A DNA stretch of 20,802 nt from JBGPYB01 sp041493035 (GTDB lineage Bacteria; Acidobacteriota; Vicinamibacteria; Fen-336), in NCBI GenBank assembly GCA_041493035.1, contig JBGPYB010000083.1, positions 1 to 20,802 on the forward strand. Reading direction: 5' to 3'. How positions within the stretch are numbered: the stretch's first letter is position 1; each line of letters starts with the position of its first letter. The notes beneath the pieces are model-generated. The model saw only the letters and a program-made list of their open reading frames with translations. It had not been told where the DNA came from and did not search any database. Below, piece by piece: positions 7,805 through 16,111 of the stretch. The translations under genes were made by a program, and so were the position numbers.

Positions 7805-8015
7805 ACCCCCCGCTCGCTTGTCCCGCGCCGTCTTGCCGTCGCGGGGCTACGCGGGAGCCTGCCCCCGAATGGGAGTGAATCCAGCTTCGCTCGCCTCTGT
7901 TCCTTGAGCCGAGTGGTTGCTGCCTCGTCGCTCGCTGACCTGCTGCTCGTGTCTGCGGCGTCGCAGAAGGACCGCTGAACTGCGCCTAGGCGTTCTACCT
8001 TGAGGGATCCGGCGG
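7805..8015. other. Intergenic stretch without a recognisable gene
   Basis: The full gap between genes runs 7776-8096. Short reading frames occur on both strands but show no family signature, no Shine-Dalgarno and repetitive arginine/serine/alanine content typical of random GC-rich frames. Apart from the hairpin at its left end and the promoter at its right end, I see nothing specific. It may be the remains of a decayed segment or a structured untranslated region. Confidence 0.45.
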
Positions 8016-8044
8016 TTGCCGAGCGGAGGGTTTCGCCGTATACT
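8016..8044 (+). promoter_or_regulatory. Sigma-70-type promoter of the ABC exporter/housekeeping run
   Basis: A -35 hexamer TTGCCG (8016-8021) and a -10 hexamer TATACT (8039-8044) are separated by exactly 17 bases. Transcription would start near 8051, giving a leader of about 45 bases that contains the AAGGAG at 8083-8088. It is the best promoter in the 321-base gap and could drive the closely spaced genes up to priA. Confidence 0.7.
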
Positions 8045-8096
8045 GATGGGTCGGGCCGTCTCGGCGTAACACCCTGCTTCCCAAGGAGATGAGGCG

Positions 8097-9953
8097 ATAG
8101 CGCTCCCCGCCATCCCCGAGGCTTTCTCCGCGCCTCCCCGGGCGGGGCGCCGTCCGTCCCGTCGACCGAGCCGGCACCTCCGCCAGGCCACCGATTTCTG
8201 GCGTGACTTTCGGGGGAGCGCCAGCCGCTTTCGTCGCCTCTTCTCCTACACGCGGCCGTACCGCGGGCGGCTCATCGTCTCGTGGATCGCGACTGCGGGC
8301 TACGCGGCGGCCGGAGCCCTACTCGCCTACATGGTTCGGCCCATCTTCGACAAGGTCCTGATCAACAGCATCGACACGGCCCCGGTCGCGGCCACCATCC
8401 TGGCGCTCTACATCGTCAAGGGGGCCTGCGCCTACCTGGCCACGACGCTCGTCGCCTCGGTGGGGCAGCGGGCGGTCACCGACCTCAGGAACGCTCTCTA
8501 CGAGCACATCCTCAGGCAGTCGTTCTCGTTTCTCCGAGGCCATAGCACGGGCTCCTTGATGAGTCACATCACGGCCGACGTGGAGCGAATCCAGAACGCC
8601 GTCTCCGAGGTGGCCGGGGACCTTCTCAAGGAGGGCCTGACGGTAGTGGGATACGTGACCATCCTCTTCGTCCAGGACTGGCACCTGGCCCTCATCGCCC
8701 TCATCGGCATGCCCATCGCCTTTACGCCCCTCGTGCGGCTCGGGCGGCATCTGCGGTCGTCGAGCGAGACGTCCCTCCGCCGCTGGCGTGACATCACCGA
8801 GATCCTCCAGGAAACGATCTCGGGCTTCCTCATCGTCAAGGCCTTCGCAATGGAAGCCTTCGAGATCGAGCGCTTCCGCCGAGCAGCCTCGAGGCTGCTC
8901 CACGTGAACCTGCGTATCACCCGGACGACGGCGATTCAGCCACCGCTCATGGAAGCCGTGGGCGGACTGGCCCTCGTGGGAGCCCTGTTCTACGGCAGCT
9001 ACGAGATCCAGCATCACATGCTCACACCGGGGCGCTTCGTCTCCTTCCTCGCGGCGCTCTTCCTGTCGTACACGCCAGTCAAGCGTCTCTCCCAGGTGAA
9101 CGCCACGCTGCAAGGGGCTCTAGCGGGTGCCGCGCGGATCTTCAACGTGCTCGACACCCACCACGAGGTGATCGAGGAGCCGGGGGCACTGACCCTGCCC
9201 CGCATGTCCCGGGAGATCGAGTATCGCGACGTCGGGTTCCGGTACACGGATTCGGGAGCGGCGGTTCTGCGACGGGTCAGCTTCAGCGCGCGGGCCGGCG
9301 AGGTTGTCGCCATCGTGGCCACCAGCGGCGCCGGAAAGACGACCCTCGTGAACCTTCTGCCGCGCTTCTACGACGTGAGCGACGGCGCGGTCCTGATCGA
9401 CGGGACCGATGTCCGGCGCGCCACCCTCACGAGCCTCCGGGAACAGATCGGCCTCGTGACCCAGGAGACGATCCTCTTCAACGACACCGTCCGCGCGAAC
9501 ATCGGCTACGGCCTGAAGGACGTGGACGAGGCGCGCCTCGAGAGCGCGGCGCGCGCGGCCTTCGCACACGACTTCATCCTGGATCTGCCGCGTCGCTACG
9601 ACACGGTGATCGGCGAGCGTGGGAACCGTCTCTCCGGTGGCCAGCGCCAGCGTATCGCCATCGCCCGGGCTCTCCTCAAGGACCCGCCGATCCTCATCCT
9701 CGACGAGGCGACGTCATCGCTCGACCCCCAGTCGGAGAGGCTCGTGCAGGAGGCCCTCCAGAACCTCATCAAGGGGCGTACGACCCTCGTGATCGCCCAT
9801 CGTCTCGCCACGGTGCGCAACGCCCACCGGATCGTCGTCCTGGACGGCGGCGAAGTGAAGGAGGTCGGAACCCACGACGAGTTGCTGAAGAGGGGTGGCA
9901 TCTACAGCCGCCTCTACGACCTGCAGTTCCGCACCGAGGACCCCGCGCTGTGA
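8097..9953 (+). CDS. ABC exporter, MsbA/lipid-exporter type, with a non-standard start codon
   Basis: This is a half-transporter with an N-terminal six-helix membrane domain fused to an ATPase domain, the layout of MsbA and related lipid or drug exporters that act as dimers in the inner membrane. The nucleotide-binding part shows Walker A as ATSGAGKTT (Ala408 replaces the usual first glycine), Q-loop VTQETILFNDTVRANI, signature LSGGQRQR near residue 512, Walker B ILILDEA (Asp536, Glu537) and H-loop IAHRLATVRN. The first standard start is the ATG at 8331, but that would cut off the first transmembrane helix: the frame upstream encodes RRLFSYTRPYRGRLIVSWIATAG, a classic MsbA beginning. Between the in-frame stop TAA (8067-8069) and 8331 there is no ATG, GTG, TTG or CTG. 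An ATA at 8097 lies eight bases after AAGGAG and is chosen here (618 residues). The family is certain; the start is not. Confidence 0.93.
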   Translation: MALPAIPEAFSAPPRAGRRPSRRPSRHLRQATDFWRDFRGSASRFRRLFSYTRPYRGRLIVSWIATAGYAAAGALLAYMVRPIFDKVLINSIDTAPVAATILALYIVKGACAYLATTLVASVGQRAVTDLRNALYEHILRQSFSFLRGHSTGSLMSHITADVERIQNAVSEVAGDLLKEGLTVVGYVTILFVQDWHLALIALIGMPIAFTPLVRLGRHLRSSSETSLRRWRDITEILQETISGFLIVKAFAMEAFEIERFRRAASRLLHVNLRITRTTAIQPPLMEAVGGLALVGALFYGSYEIQHHMLTPGRFVSFLAALFLSYTPVKRLSQVNATLQGALAGAARIFNVLDTHHEVIEEPGALTLPRMSREIEYRDVGFRYTDSGAAVLRRVSFSARAGEVVAIVATSGAGKTTLVNLLPRFYDVSDGAVLIDGTDVRRATLTSLREQIGLVTQETILFNDTVRANIGYGLKDVDEARLESAARAAFAHDFILDLPRRYDTVIGERGNRLSGGQRQRIAIARALLKDPPILILDEATSSLDPQSERLVQEALQNLIKGRTTLVIAHRLATVRNAHRIVVLDGGEVKEVGTHDELLKRGGIYSRLYDLQFRTEDPAL

Positions 9954-9960
9954 GGCGAGG

Positions 9961-10842
9961 GTGATCCGCTCCATGACAGGCTATGGCGCGGCGTCCGCCG
10001 ACGGAGCGAACCTGCGGGCCGCCGTCAGCGTCAAGAGCTTGAACCATCGGTATCTGGAGATCGGCATCTCCCTCTCTCGGCGCCTCGCTCCCCTGGAGGC
10101 CGAGGTCAAGGGGGCCGTTCAATCGCGCCTCCAGCGAGGGAAGGTCGAGGTGGCCGTGCGCGCTTCCTTTCTCGACGACGTCGGAGGGGACGTCGTGGCG
10201 TCAGCGCGGCTCGTGGCGGGCCTGGTGAGCGCGCTGCGACAGATCCAGACCGATCATCGCCTGGGCGGCGAGGTCAGCGTCGCCGACGTTGCGCGTTTCC
10301 CCGGGGCCCTCGAGATCCTCGATCCGCCAGCCGTCCTCGACGATGGCGCGCGGCGCGCGGTCCTGGGTCTCGTGGGCCAGGCCCTCGACGATCTCGAGGG
10401 AATGCGGAGATCCGAAGGAGCGCGCCTCTGTCAGGAGCTGGTCGAGCGCCTCTCGGCCATCGCGGGCGCCGCCGACCGGATCGAAGCCCTCTCGGAGGAG
10501 GGACGGTCGGCGCGACAGGCGGCGCTCCTGGAACGGGTCCGTTCCGTGGTCGAAGAGATCGGTCTCGACGAGGCTCGACTCTACCAGGAGGTCGTTCGCC
10601 TGGTGGACAGGGCCGACGTCGCGGAAGAGATCCAGCGTCTGCGGAGCCACGTCGCACTGGCCCGCGACCTGATGGGCAGTCCGGAGGCCTCCGGGAAGCG
10701 CCTCGACTTCCTGGCCCAGGAGTTGATGCGTGAGGCCAACACCATCGGCAGCAAGGCCGCCTCGGCGCCGATGGTCGCCGAGGTCGTGGGATTGAAGAGC
10801 GACGTCGAGCGTTTTCGGGAGCAGGTACAGAACGTTGAGTGA
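9961..10842 (+). CDS. yicC: YicC-family protein (putative endoribonuclease)
   Basis: This is a 293-residue YicC-family protein, the usual size. The GTG at 9961 is chosen because it gives the conserved opening IRSMTGYG; a longer frame starts inside the ABC exporter and lacks support. The N-terminal domain has VSVKSLNHRYLEI and the C-terminal DUF1732 part has GKRLDFLAQELMREANTIGSKA, the family hallmark. In E. coli the protein has been linked to stress survival and RNA cleavage; that activity here is inferred from family membership. It follows the ABC exporter by seven bases and overlaps the start of gmk by eight bases. The same yicC-gmk-rpoZ order is common in many bacteria. Confidence 0.95.
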   Translation: MIRSMTGYGAASADGANLRAAVSVKSLNHRYLEIGISLSRRLAPLEAEVKGAVQSRLQRGKVEVAVRASFLDDVGGDVVASARLVAGLVSALRQIQTDHRLGGEVSVADVARFPGALEILDPPAVLDDGARRAVLGLVGQALDDLEGMRRSEGARLCQELVERLSAIAGAADRIEALSEEGRSARQAALLERVRSVVEEIGLDEARLYQEVVRLVDRADVAEEIQRLRSHVALARDLMGSPEASGKRLDFLAQELMREANTIGSKAASAPMVAEVVGLKSDVERFREQVQNVE

Positions 10843-11461
10843 GCCCTCCATCATCGTCATCTCGGCCCCCTCTGGCGCCGGGAAGTCGACGGTCCTTGAC
10901 CGCCTCCTGCGCGAGGTGGAAGGGCTGCGCTTCTCGGTCTCCCACACGACCAGGAGTCCGCGAGAGAGCGAGGCGGAGGGCGTTCACTACCGCTTTGTCA
11001 CGCGGGCTACTTTCGAGGAGTTCCGCGCCAAGGGGCTCCTCCTGGAATCGGCCAGCGTCCATGGGGAGCTTTATGGAACCGGGCGCGCCGAGATCGAGGC
11101 GGCCCGCCGCGATGGCGTCGACCTGCTCCTGGACCTGGACGTGCAAGGAGCGGCGCAGATCCGCGCGGCCATCCCCGATGCCGTGTCGGTCTTTCTCCTG
11201 CCTCCTTCCTACGGCGACCTGGAGCGGCGCCTTCGGGGGCGAGGGCAAGACGACGAACCGACGATCCGCAGGCGTGTCGCCCGCGCGTCGGAAGAAGTGA
11301 GCTTGTACAAGGAGTTCGATCACGTGGTGGTGAACGATCAACTCGACGTTTGCGTCGCGACGGTCAAATCGATCATCGTCGCGGCTCGCTGCCGGACCAG
11401 TCGGATCGACGTGCGAGCCCGACGGATTCTGGAGACGTTCATTTCGAAGAAAGAGAGCTGA
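10835..11461 (+). CDS. gmk: Guanylate kinase
   Basis: This enzyme phosphorylates GMP to GDP with ATP, an essential step in purine nucleotide salvage and synthesis. The 208-residue protein has the P-loop SAPSGAGKST near the N-terminus, the GMP-binding segment TTRSPRESEAEGVHYRFV, GELYGT, and LLDLDVQGAAQIR. The lid region contains RLRGRGQDDEPTIRRRV. The start is a TTG at 10835 inside the end of yicC (eight-base overlap); a nearby GTG is out of frame. GGGAGCAGG lies about nine bases upstream and can act as ribosome binding site. Three bases separate its stop from rpoZ. Confidence 0.97.
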   Translation: MSEPSIIVISAPSGAGKSTVLDRLLREVEGLRFSVSHTTRSPRESEAEGVHYRFVTRATFEEFRAKGLLLESASVHGELYGTGRAEIEAARRDGVDLLLDLDVQGAAQIRAAIPDAVSVFLLPPSYGDLERRLRGRGQDDEPTIRRRVARASEEVSLYKEFDHVVVNDQLDVCVATVKSIIVAARCRTSRIDVRARRILETFISKKES

Positions 11462-11464
11462 GCA

Positions 11465-11683
11465 ATGGTTTCGAACCTGATCATGCCGAGGGAAATCGAC
11501 AGCAAGTTCCGCTTCATCACCGTGGCGTCGCAACGGGCGAAGCAGCTCCAGAACGGGGCCAAGCCTCGCGTCGACAGCCGCAGCCGCAAGGCGACGCGGG
11601 TGGCGATGCAGGAAGTCCTGGCGGGGGCCATTTCGTGGGAGCTGTTGCCCGAGGTGCCGAAGACTCCTCCGGTCCAGGCTTGA
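11465..11683 (+). CDS. rpoZ: DNA-directed RNA polymerase omega subunit
   Basis: This is a 72-residue protein whose place directly after gmk and whose content fit the omega subunit, which aids folding of the beta-prime subunit and assembly of RNA polymerase. The family core is visible as SKFRFITVASQRAKQLQNGAKPRV followed by RKATRVAMQEVLAG, in pieces matching the conserved helix and the R-A-x-Q-L/G-x-P region. The N-terminal part is slightly unusual in having a proline-arginine (MPREID) where many have a short acidic helix. The ATG at 11465 follows the gmk stop by three bases; the upstream GAGAG is a weak ribosome binding site. It is small but well supported. Confidence 0.92.
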   Translation: MVSNLIMPREIDSKFRFITVASQRAKQLQNGAKPRVDSRSRKATRVAMQEVLAGAISWELLPEVPKTPPVQA

Positions 11684-11703
11684 CCGCCAACCTGTAGCGG
11701 CTC

Positions 11704-12951
11704 ATGCGCAGGGTCGTTCTTGGCGTCACAGGGTGCATCGGGGCCTACAAGGCCTGCGAGGTTCTGCGGGAGCTCCAGAAGTCCTCTGTGGACGTGCGGG
11801 TGGTGATGACGGAGAACGCCACCCGCTTCGTCTCGCCGATGACGATGGAGGCCCTCTCTCGCCACCCCGTCTTCCTGGATCAGTACGCCTTGGGGCCCGA
11901 GAGCGACATTCAGCACATCTCCCTGGCAGACGAGGCGGATTTACTCCTCGTGGCTCCGGCCACCGCCAACGTTCTGGGGAAGTTCGCTCGCGGGATCGCC
12001 GATGATGCCCTGTCGACGCTGTACCTCGCCACGACGGCTCCTGTTCTCCTGGCCCCGGCCATGAACGTCAACATGTTTCAGCACCCGGCCGTGGTCGAGA
12101 ACATGGAGATCCTGCGGCGCCGCGGTGTTGGATTCGTAGGACCCGGCAGCGGGTACCTCGCCTGCGGGTGGCTCGGGAAGGGGCGGTTGGCGGAGGTGGG
12201 AGAGATCGTGGCGGCCACCCTCGCCGTCCTCGCTCGAGGGAGCCAAATGGCGGCCGACACGGTCGTGGTGACGGCCGGACCCACGGTCGAGGACATCGAC
12301 CCGGTGCGTTTCCTCTCCAATAGGTCGAGCGGGCGGATGGGATACGACCTGGCGGAGTCGGCGCGCGATCGCGGCGCACGAGTCGTTCTGGTGAGCGGCC
12401 CCACGCAACTCCCGGCGCCCCGAGACGTCGAGCGGGTCGCCGTGCGATCGGCCGAAGACATGGCTGCCGCCGTCCGCGAGAGGGCGGCCGCCGCGACGAT
12501 CGTGGTCATGGCCGCGGCCGTGGCCGACTATCGTCCGCGCGAGAAGGCGGCCCGCAAGATCAAGAAGACCGGGGGGGACCTCTCCCTCGACCTCGTGCCG
12601 AGCCCGGACATCCTCGCAGAGCTTGGCAAGACGAAGGGGACTCGCTTCCTCGTGGGCTTCGCGGCCGAGACGGACCACGTCCTCGAGAACGCCCGGAAGA
12701 AGCGCATGGCAAAGGGCCTGGACCTGATCGTGGCCAACGACGTGAGCCGCGCCGGAGCGGGCTTCGACGCGGTGACCAACGCCGGTGTGTTGATCGACGC
12801 CGCGGGGGGAGAGGTGGAAGTTCCCCTCGTGAGCAAGCGCGAGCTTGCCGATCGGATCTGGGATCGGGTGACCGAGCTGCGCAACGGAAAGAAGACCACC
12901 ACGGAGGCACGGAGATCACGGAGGGGGACGAAGGGTAAGCCACGTGGGTGA
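11704..12951 (+). CDS. coaBC: Bifunctional phosphopantothenoylcysteine decarboxylase/phosphopantothenate-cysteine ligase
   Basis: This protein carries two consecutive steps of coenzyme A synthesis: CoaB joins cysteine to 4'-phosphopantothenate and CoaC decarboxylates the product. The N-terminal FMN-binding CoaC domain has GVTGCIGAYK, the catalytic histidine at residue 71 (QHISLAD), PAMNVNM at 118-124 and the active-site cysteine at 154 (ACGWLGKGRLAE). The CoaB domain follows with TAGPTVEDIDPVRFLSNRSS, AAVADYRP and KIKK. The 415-residue length includes an odd, very basic tail of about twenty residues (KKTTTEARRSRRGTK and beyond) encoded by a CACGGAG-type repeat at 12895-12924. The frame overlaps the uracil-DNA glycosylase start by eight bases. 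Confidence 0.97.
   Translation: MRRVVLGVTGCIGAYKACEVLRELQKSSVDVRVVMTENATRFVSPMTMEALSRHPVFLDQYALGPESDIQHISLADEADLLLVAPATANVLGKFARGIADDALSTLYLATTAPVLLAPAMNVNMFQHPAVVENMEILRRRGVGFVGPGSGYLACGWLGKGRLAEVGEIVAATLAVLARGSQMAADTVVVTAGPTVEDIDPVRFLSNRSSGRMGYDLAESARDRGARVVLVSGPTQLPAPRDVERVAVRSAEDMAAAVRERAAAATIVVMAAAVADYRPREKAARKIKKTGGDLSLDLVPSPDILAELGKTKGTRFLVGFAAETDHVLENARKKRMAKGLDLIVANDVSRAGAGFDAVTNAGVLIDAAGGEVEVPLVSKRELADRIWDRVTELRNGKKTTTEARRSRRGTKGKPRG
12895..12924 (+). repeat. CACGGAG triplet repeat inside the coaBC 3' end
   Basis: Three copies of CACGGAG lie at 12900-12906, 12908-12914 and 12917-12923. Repeats of this form (ACCACGGAGG...CACGGAGG) occur dispersed between genes in several GC-rich phyla, and here one copy is read as the last codons of coaBC. 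That it belongs to a dispersed family in this genome is an inference, since only one cluster is visible. Confidence 0.55.
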
Positions 12952-13663
12952 CTCCGAAGAGACTCTCCGCGACTTGCAGGAGCACGCGCGGTATCTCTCG
13001 GAGTTGACGTCGATCGGTGCGCCCCGTTTGGCCGCCGCGCCGAAGGATGTGAAGCGGGCGGCCATCGTTGGTGCGGCGCCCGCGACCGCGCCCTCGATCG
13101 AGGTCTCGCTTCCCGGGGAGAGTCTCGAGACCATCCGGGACTTCATCGGTGACTGCCAGCGCTGCAAGCTCTCCAAGGGGCGGAAGAACATCGTCTTCGG
13201 CCAGGGGAACCCGAAGGCGGGACTCATGTTCATCGGTGAGGCCCCCGGCGCCGACGAGGACGAGCAGGGGCTGGCCTTCATCGGCAGGGCCGGCCAGCTC
13301 CTGACCAAGATCATCGAAGCGATCGGCCTCACCCGCGACGAGGTCTTCATCGCGAACGTCATCAAGTGCCGCCCGCCGCAGAACCGAAATCCCGAACCTG
13401 ACGAGATCACGGAATGTCAGCCTTTTCTCGAGCGGCAGATCGAGGCCATCCGGCCGAAGGTGCTGGTGGGTCTCGGCAAGTTCGGCGGTCAGTGGCTGCT
13501 GAAGACAGCCGAGCCGATCTCGCGGATCCGCGGTCGCTTTGGAGACTACAAGGGCATCAAGGTCATGCCGACATACCATCCCGCCTTCCTGCTCCGCAAT
13601 CCGGCCGCCAAGAAGGAAGTCTGGGAAGACATGAAGGCGGTTCGAGCGGTCCTGGGCGAGTAG
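12944..13663 (+). CDS. Family 4 uracil-DNA glycosylase (iron-sulfur type)
   Basis: This enzyme removes uracil from DNA to start base-excision repair. The 239-residue protein has four cysteines placed for a 4Fe-4S cluster (71, 74, 142 and 158; pattern C-x2-C and later C-x15-C), the motif A segment GEAPGADEDEQGLAFIGRAG at 99-118 and the catalytic-loop region MPTYHPAFLL with His212. These define the Thermus-type UDGa family. An N-terminal stretch of about 60 residues before the first cysteine pair is acidic and then alanine/proline-rich, as in many members. The start is GTG at 12944, eight bases inside coaBC; a weak AAGGGT lies upstream. The priA gene follows after 43 bases, which fits shared expression of DNA repair and replication restart functions. 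Confidence 0.95.
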   Translation: MGDSEETLRDLQEHARYLSELTSIGAPRLAAAPKDVKRAAIVGAAPATAPSIEVSLPGESLETIRDFIGDCQRCKLSKGRKNIVFGQGNPKAGLMFIGEAPGADEDEQGLAFIGRAGQLLTKIIEAIGLTRDEVFIANVIKCRPPQNRNPEPDEITECQPFLERQIEAIRPKVLVGLGKFGGQWLLKTAEPISRIRGRFGDYKGIKVMPTYHPAFLLRNPAAKKEVWEDMKAVRAVLGE

Positions 13664-13706
13664 CGGGGCCTGCCCTGGCCGGCTCCCGAGTTAGAGTCCA
13701 GGCGCC

Positions 13707-16088
13707 ATGGGCGATCGAGCCGTCTCCGTAGCGCTCCCGCTTCCGCTCCAGACGCCGTTCACCTATCGAGTCCCGGAAGGGATGCCGACGGCCGAGCGCG
13801 GCTGTCGCGTCCTCGTTTCCTTCGGTCCGCGTCGCGTCATCGGAATTGTGACGGGGGGCGTCGTGACTGGAAACGCCACGGCTGAACCCGTCGGAGCGCT
13901 CAAGGATCTCCTCGAGGTCATCGACGAAGCGCCCCTCGCACCCGCGCCGCTCCTGGACCTGGCTCAATGGGTGGCGGACCACTACTTGGCGCCGCCGGGG
14001 GAGTGTTTCAAGCTGGTTCTCCCCCCCGCCGGCGTTCGCGCCAGCCGGGCCGTCGCTCGCCTCGCCGCCCCCACGGAAGAATCCGACGATACCGTCATCG
14101 AGGCACTTCGGGGCGGCCCGCTACCATTGTCCACTCTTGCCCGCCGGCTGAAGAAAGATCCGACGGCGCATCTGTCGCGGCTCCGCCAGCAGGGGCGGGT
14201 CGTCGTGGACCAGGACCTGAGCGCCCAAGGCTTTCGCTTTGTCCGCATGGCGAGCCTGACGGGCATCGCGCCAGAGCCGCGCGGGAAGGCACAGGCCGAG
14301 GTCTTGGGTCGGCTTGCGAAGGCTGGCGGGCCCGTGAGCGTGGCGGACCTCGTTCGAGACCGGGCGTCGCTCCGAGGTGCCTTGGCGCGGCTGGAGGCTG
14401 CCGGAGCGGTGTCGATTCGTGAGGAACGCGACGTGCGCGGTCCGGAGATCCTCCCCGCGGCGGCGCGCGGACCTCTCGAGCCCTCGGTCGACCAGGCCGA
14501 AGCCCTTGGGCCCCTGCTCGAAGCCATAGGCGCCCCGGGGTTCGCGCCGTTCCTCCTTCATGGCGTCACCGGAAGCGGCAAGACCGAGGTCTACTTCCGG
14601 GTCGTCGAGCGAGCCCTGGAACAGGCGCGGAGTGCCATTCTCCTCGTCCCGGAGATCGCGCTGACGCCGTTCCTCATCCGCGCCGCGTCGGCGCGTTTCG
14701 GCGCGACCGTGTCGGTGATCCACAGCGAGCTGTCGGTCGGAGAGCGTCACGATCAATGGTGGCGCATCCGGGAAGGGGAGTCACGGGTCGTGGTGGGGGC
14801 GCGCTCCGCGGTCTTCGCGCCGATGAGCGATGTCGGAATCATCGTCGTGGACGAAGAGCACGAGGGCGCCTACAAGCAGGAGGAGAGTCCGCGATACCAC
14901 GGCCGGGACGTGGCGGTGATGCGCGCCCGGCTCGAGGGATCCGTGATCGTCCTGGGCTCGGCGACGCCTTCGATCGAGTCCCACGCGAACGCCCTGGCGG
15001 GGAAGTATCGCCGCCTGGTCCTGGGAACGCGCATCGGTCCCCGTGGCCTTCCGCGGGTGGAGGTGGTGGACCGCCGCGCCGTTCTCAGGTCGGGAGGGGA
15101 TCCGATCCTGACGCCCCCCCTCGTCGAGGCTGTCGAGGCGCGCTTGTCGAGGCGCGAGCAGACGCTCCTTCTGCTCAACCGTCGTGGCTACGCCACGAGC
15201 CTCCTCTGCCGCGAGTGCGGGCAGCAGGCCGCCTGCCCCAACTGCTCGGTCTCGCTGACGGTGCACCGCGCCGGTGCGACGATCGAGTGCCACTACTGCG
15301 GCTATCTCTCCAAGGCCCCGGCCGCCTGCGCCTTCTGCCGCGGGGAATACCTCCGCCTCTCGGGCTTCGGCACCGAGCGAGTCGCCGAGGCGGTGCATGC
15401 CGCGTTCCCTTCGGCGCGCATCGCGCGCCTCGACCGCGACATGGCCCGTCGACGCGGCGCCGTAGCCGGGGTCCTGGCCGAATTCGAGGCGGGGAAGACC
15501 GACATCCTGGTCGGCACCCAGATGATCGCCAAGGGGCACGACTTTCCTCGCGTGACCCTCGTCGGCGTGATCGACGCCGATGTGGGCCTTGGCATCCCCG
15601 ACTTTCGCAACGCCGAGCGGACCTTCCAGCTCCTGACCCAGGTGGCGGGACGCGCCGGACGCGCCGAGCTGGCCGGAGAGGTCGTCCTCCAGAGCCATCT
15701 CCCAGACCACTACGCGCTGCGTCTCGCCTGCGCCCAGGACTACGAGGCGTTCTTCGCCCGCGAGATGGAGTTCCGGCGGACGATGGGATACCCGCCGTCG
15801 TCGGCCCTCCTCAACCTGATCGTCCGGTCGGCCGACGCGGCGCATGGCGCCCGCGAGGCGGCGGCCCTGGCACGATCGCTCCGCGAACGTGCTCCCGGCC
15901 ACTTCCGCGTTCTTGGCCCGGCGCGAGCACCGCTGGCGCGGCTGCGTCAGGAGCACCGCCAGCAGATACTGCTCAAGGGGAACCGCGCCCCGATGCGCGA
16001 GGCGGTGCGGCGGGCTCTCGTCGAACGCTACGGCGAGGTGCGATGGCCCGGCATCGTCGTCGACGTCGACCCGAACAGCGTCATGTGA
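13707..16088 (+). CDS. priA: Primosomal replication restart helicase PriA
   Basis: PriA recognises stalled forks and reloads the replicative helicase. The 793-residue protein has the N-terminal 3'-end-binding region (PLQTPFTYRVPEG near the start), a winged-helix-like middle, then the helicase core. Walker A is GVTGSGKTEVY with Lys292, the Walker B/motif II is VVDEEHEGAYKQE, and motif III is GSATPS. The zinc-binding region holds eight cysteines in CRECGQQAACPNCS, CHYCGY and CAFCRG. Motif V is GTQMIAKGHDFP and motif VI is QVAGRAGR. The ATG at 13707 starts the expected N-terminus. It is the last gene of the plus-strand housekeeping run and faces the membrane peptidase gene across a palindromic repeat. 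Confidence 0.97.
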   Translation: MGDRAVSVALPLPLQTPFTYRVPEGMPTAERGCRVLVSFGPRRVIGIVTGGVVTGNATAEPVGALKDLLEVIDEAPLAPAPLLDLAQWVADHYLAPPGECFKLVLPPAGVRASRAVARLAAPTEESDDTVIEALRGGPLPLSTLARRLKKDPTAHLSRLRQQGRVVVDQDLSAQGFRFVRMASLTGIAPEPRGKAQAEVLGRLAKAGGPVSVADLVRDRASLRGALARLEAAGAVSIREERDVRGPEILPAAARGPLEPSVDQAEALGPLLEAIGAPGFAPFLLHGVTGSGKTEVYFRVVERALEQARSAILLVPEIALTPFLIRAASARFGATVSVIHSELSVGERHDQWWRIREGESRVVVGARSAVFAPMSDVGIIVVDEEHEGAYKQEESPRYHGRDVAVMRARLEGSVIVLGSATPSIESHANALAGKYRRLVLGTRIGPRGLPRVEVVDRRAVLRSGGDPILTPPLVEAVEARLSRREQTLLLLNRRGYATSLLCRECGQQAACPNCSVSLTVHRAGATIECHYCGYLSKAPAACAFCRGEYLRLSGFGTERVAEAVHAAFPSARIARLDRDMARRRGAVAGVLAEFEAGKTDILVGTQMIAKGHDFPRVTLVGVIDADVGLGIPDFRNAERTFQLLTQVAGRAGRAELAGEVVLQSHLPDHYALRLACAQDYEAFFAREMEFRRTMGYPPSSALLNLIVRSADAAHGAREAAALARSLRERAPGHFRVLGPARAPLARLRQEHRQQILLKGNRAPMREAVRRALVERYGEVRWPGIVVDVDPNSVM

Positions 16089-16111
16089 CGCGCGCCGCCG
16101 GATCGTCGCTC

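Noticed and set aside
7772..7978. 68-codon plus-strand frame in the large intergenic gap
   Set aside because: It starts inside the previous gene's stop region, runs through the GC hairpin, and has no Shine-Dalgarno or family signature.
8046..8069. Seven-codon frame (MGRAVSA) in the ABC exporter leader as a regulatory leader peptide
   Set aside because: Its ATG lies only two bases after the -10 hexamer, upstream of the expected transcription start, so it would not be in the transcript.
9895..9960. Longer yicC start inside the ABC exporter
   Set aside because: The extra 22 residues are shadow-like; the GTG at 9961 gives the conserved IRSMTGYG opening.
10274..11533. 419-codon minus-strand frame across yicC and gmk
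   Set aside because: It is antisense to two well-supported genes and has the low-complexity composition of a shadow frame.
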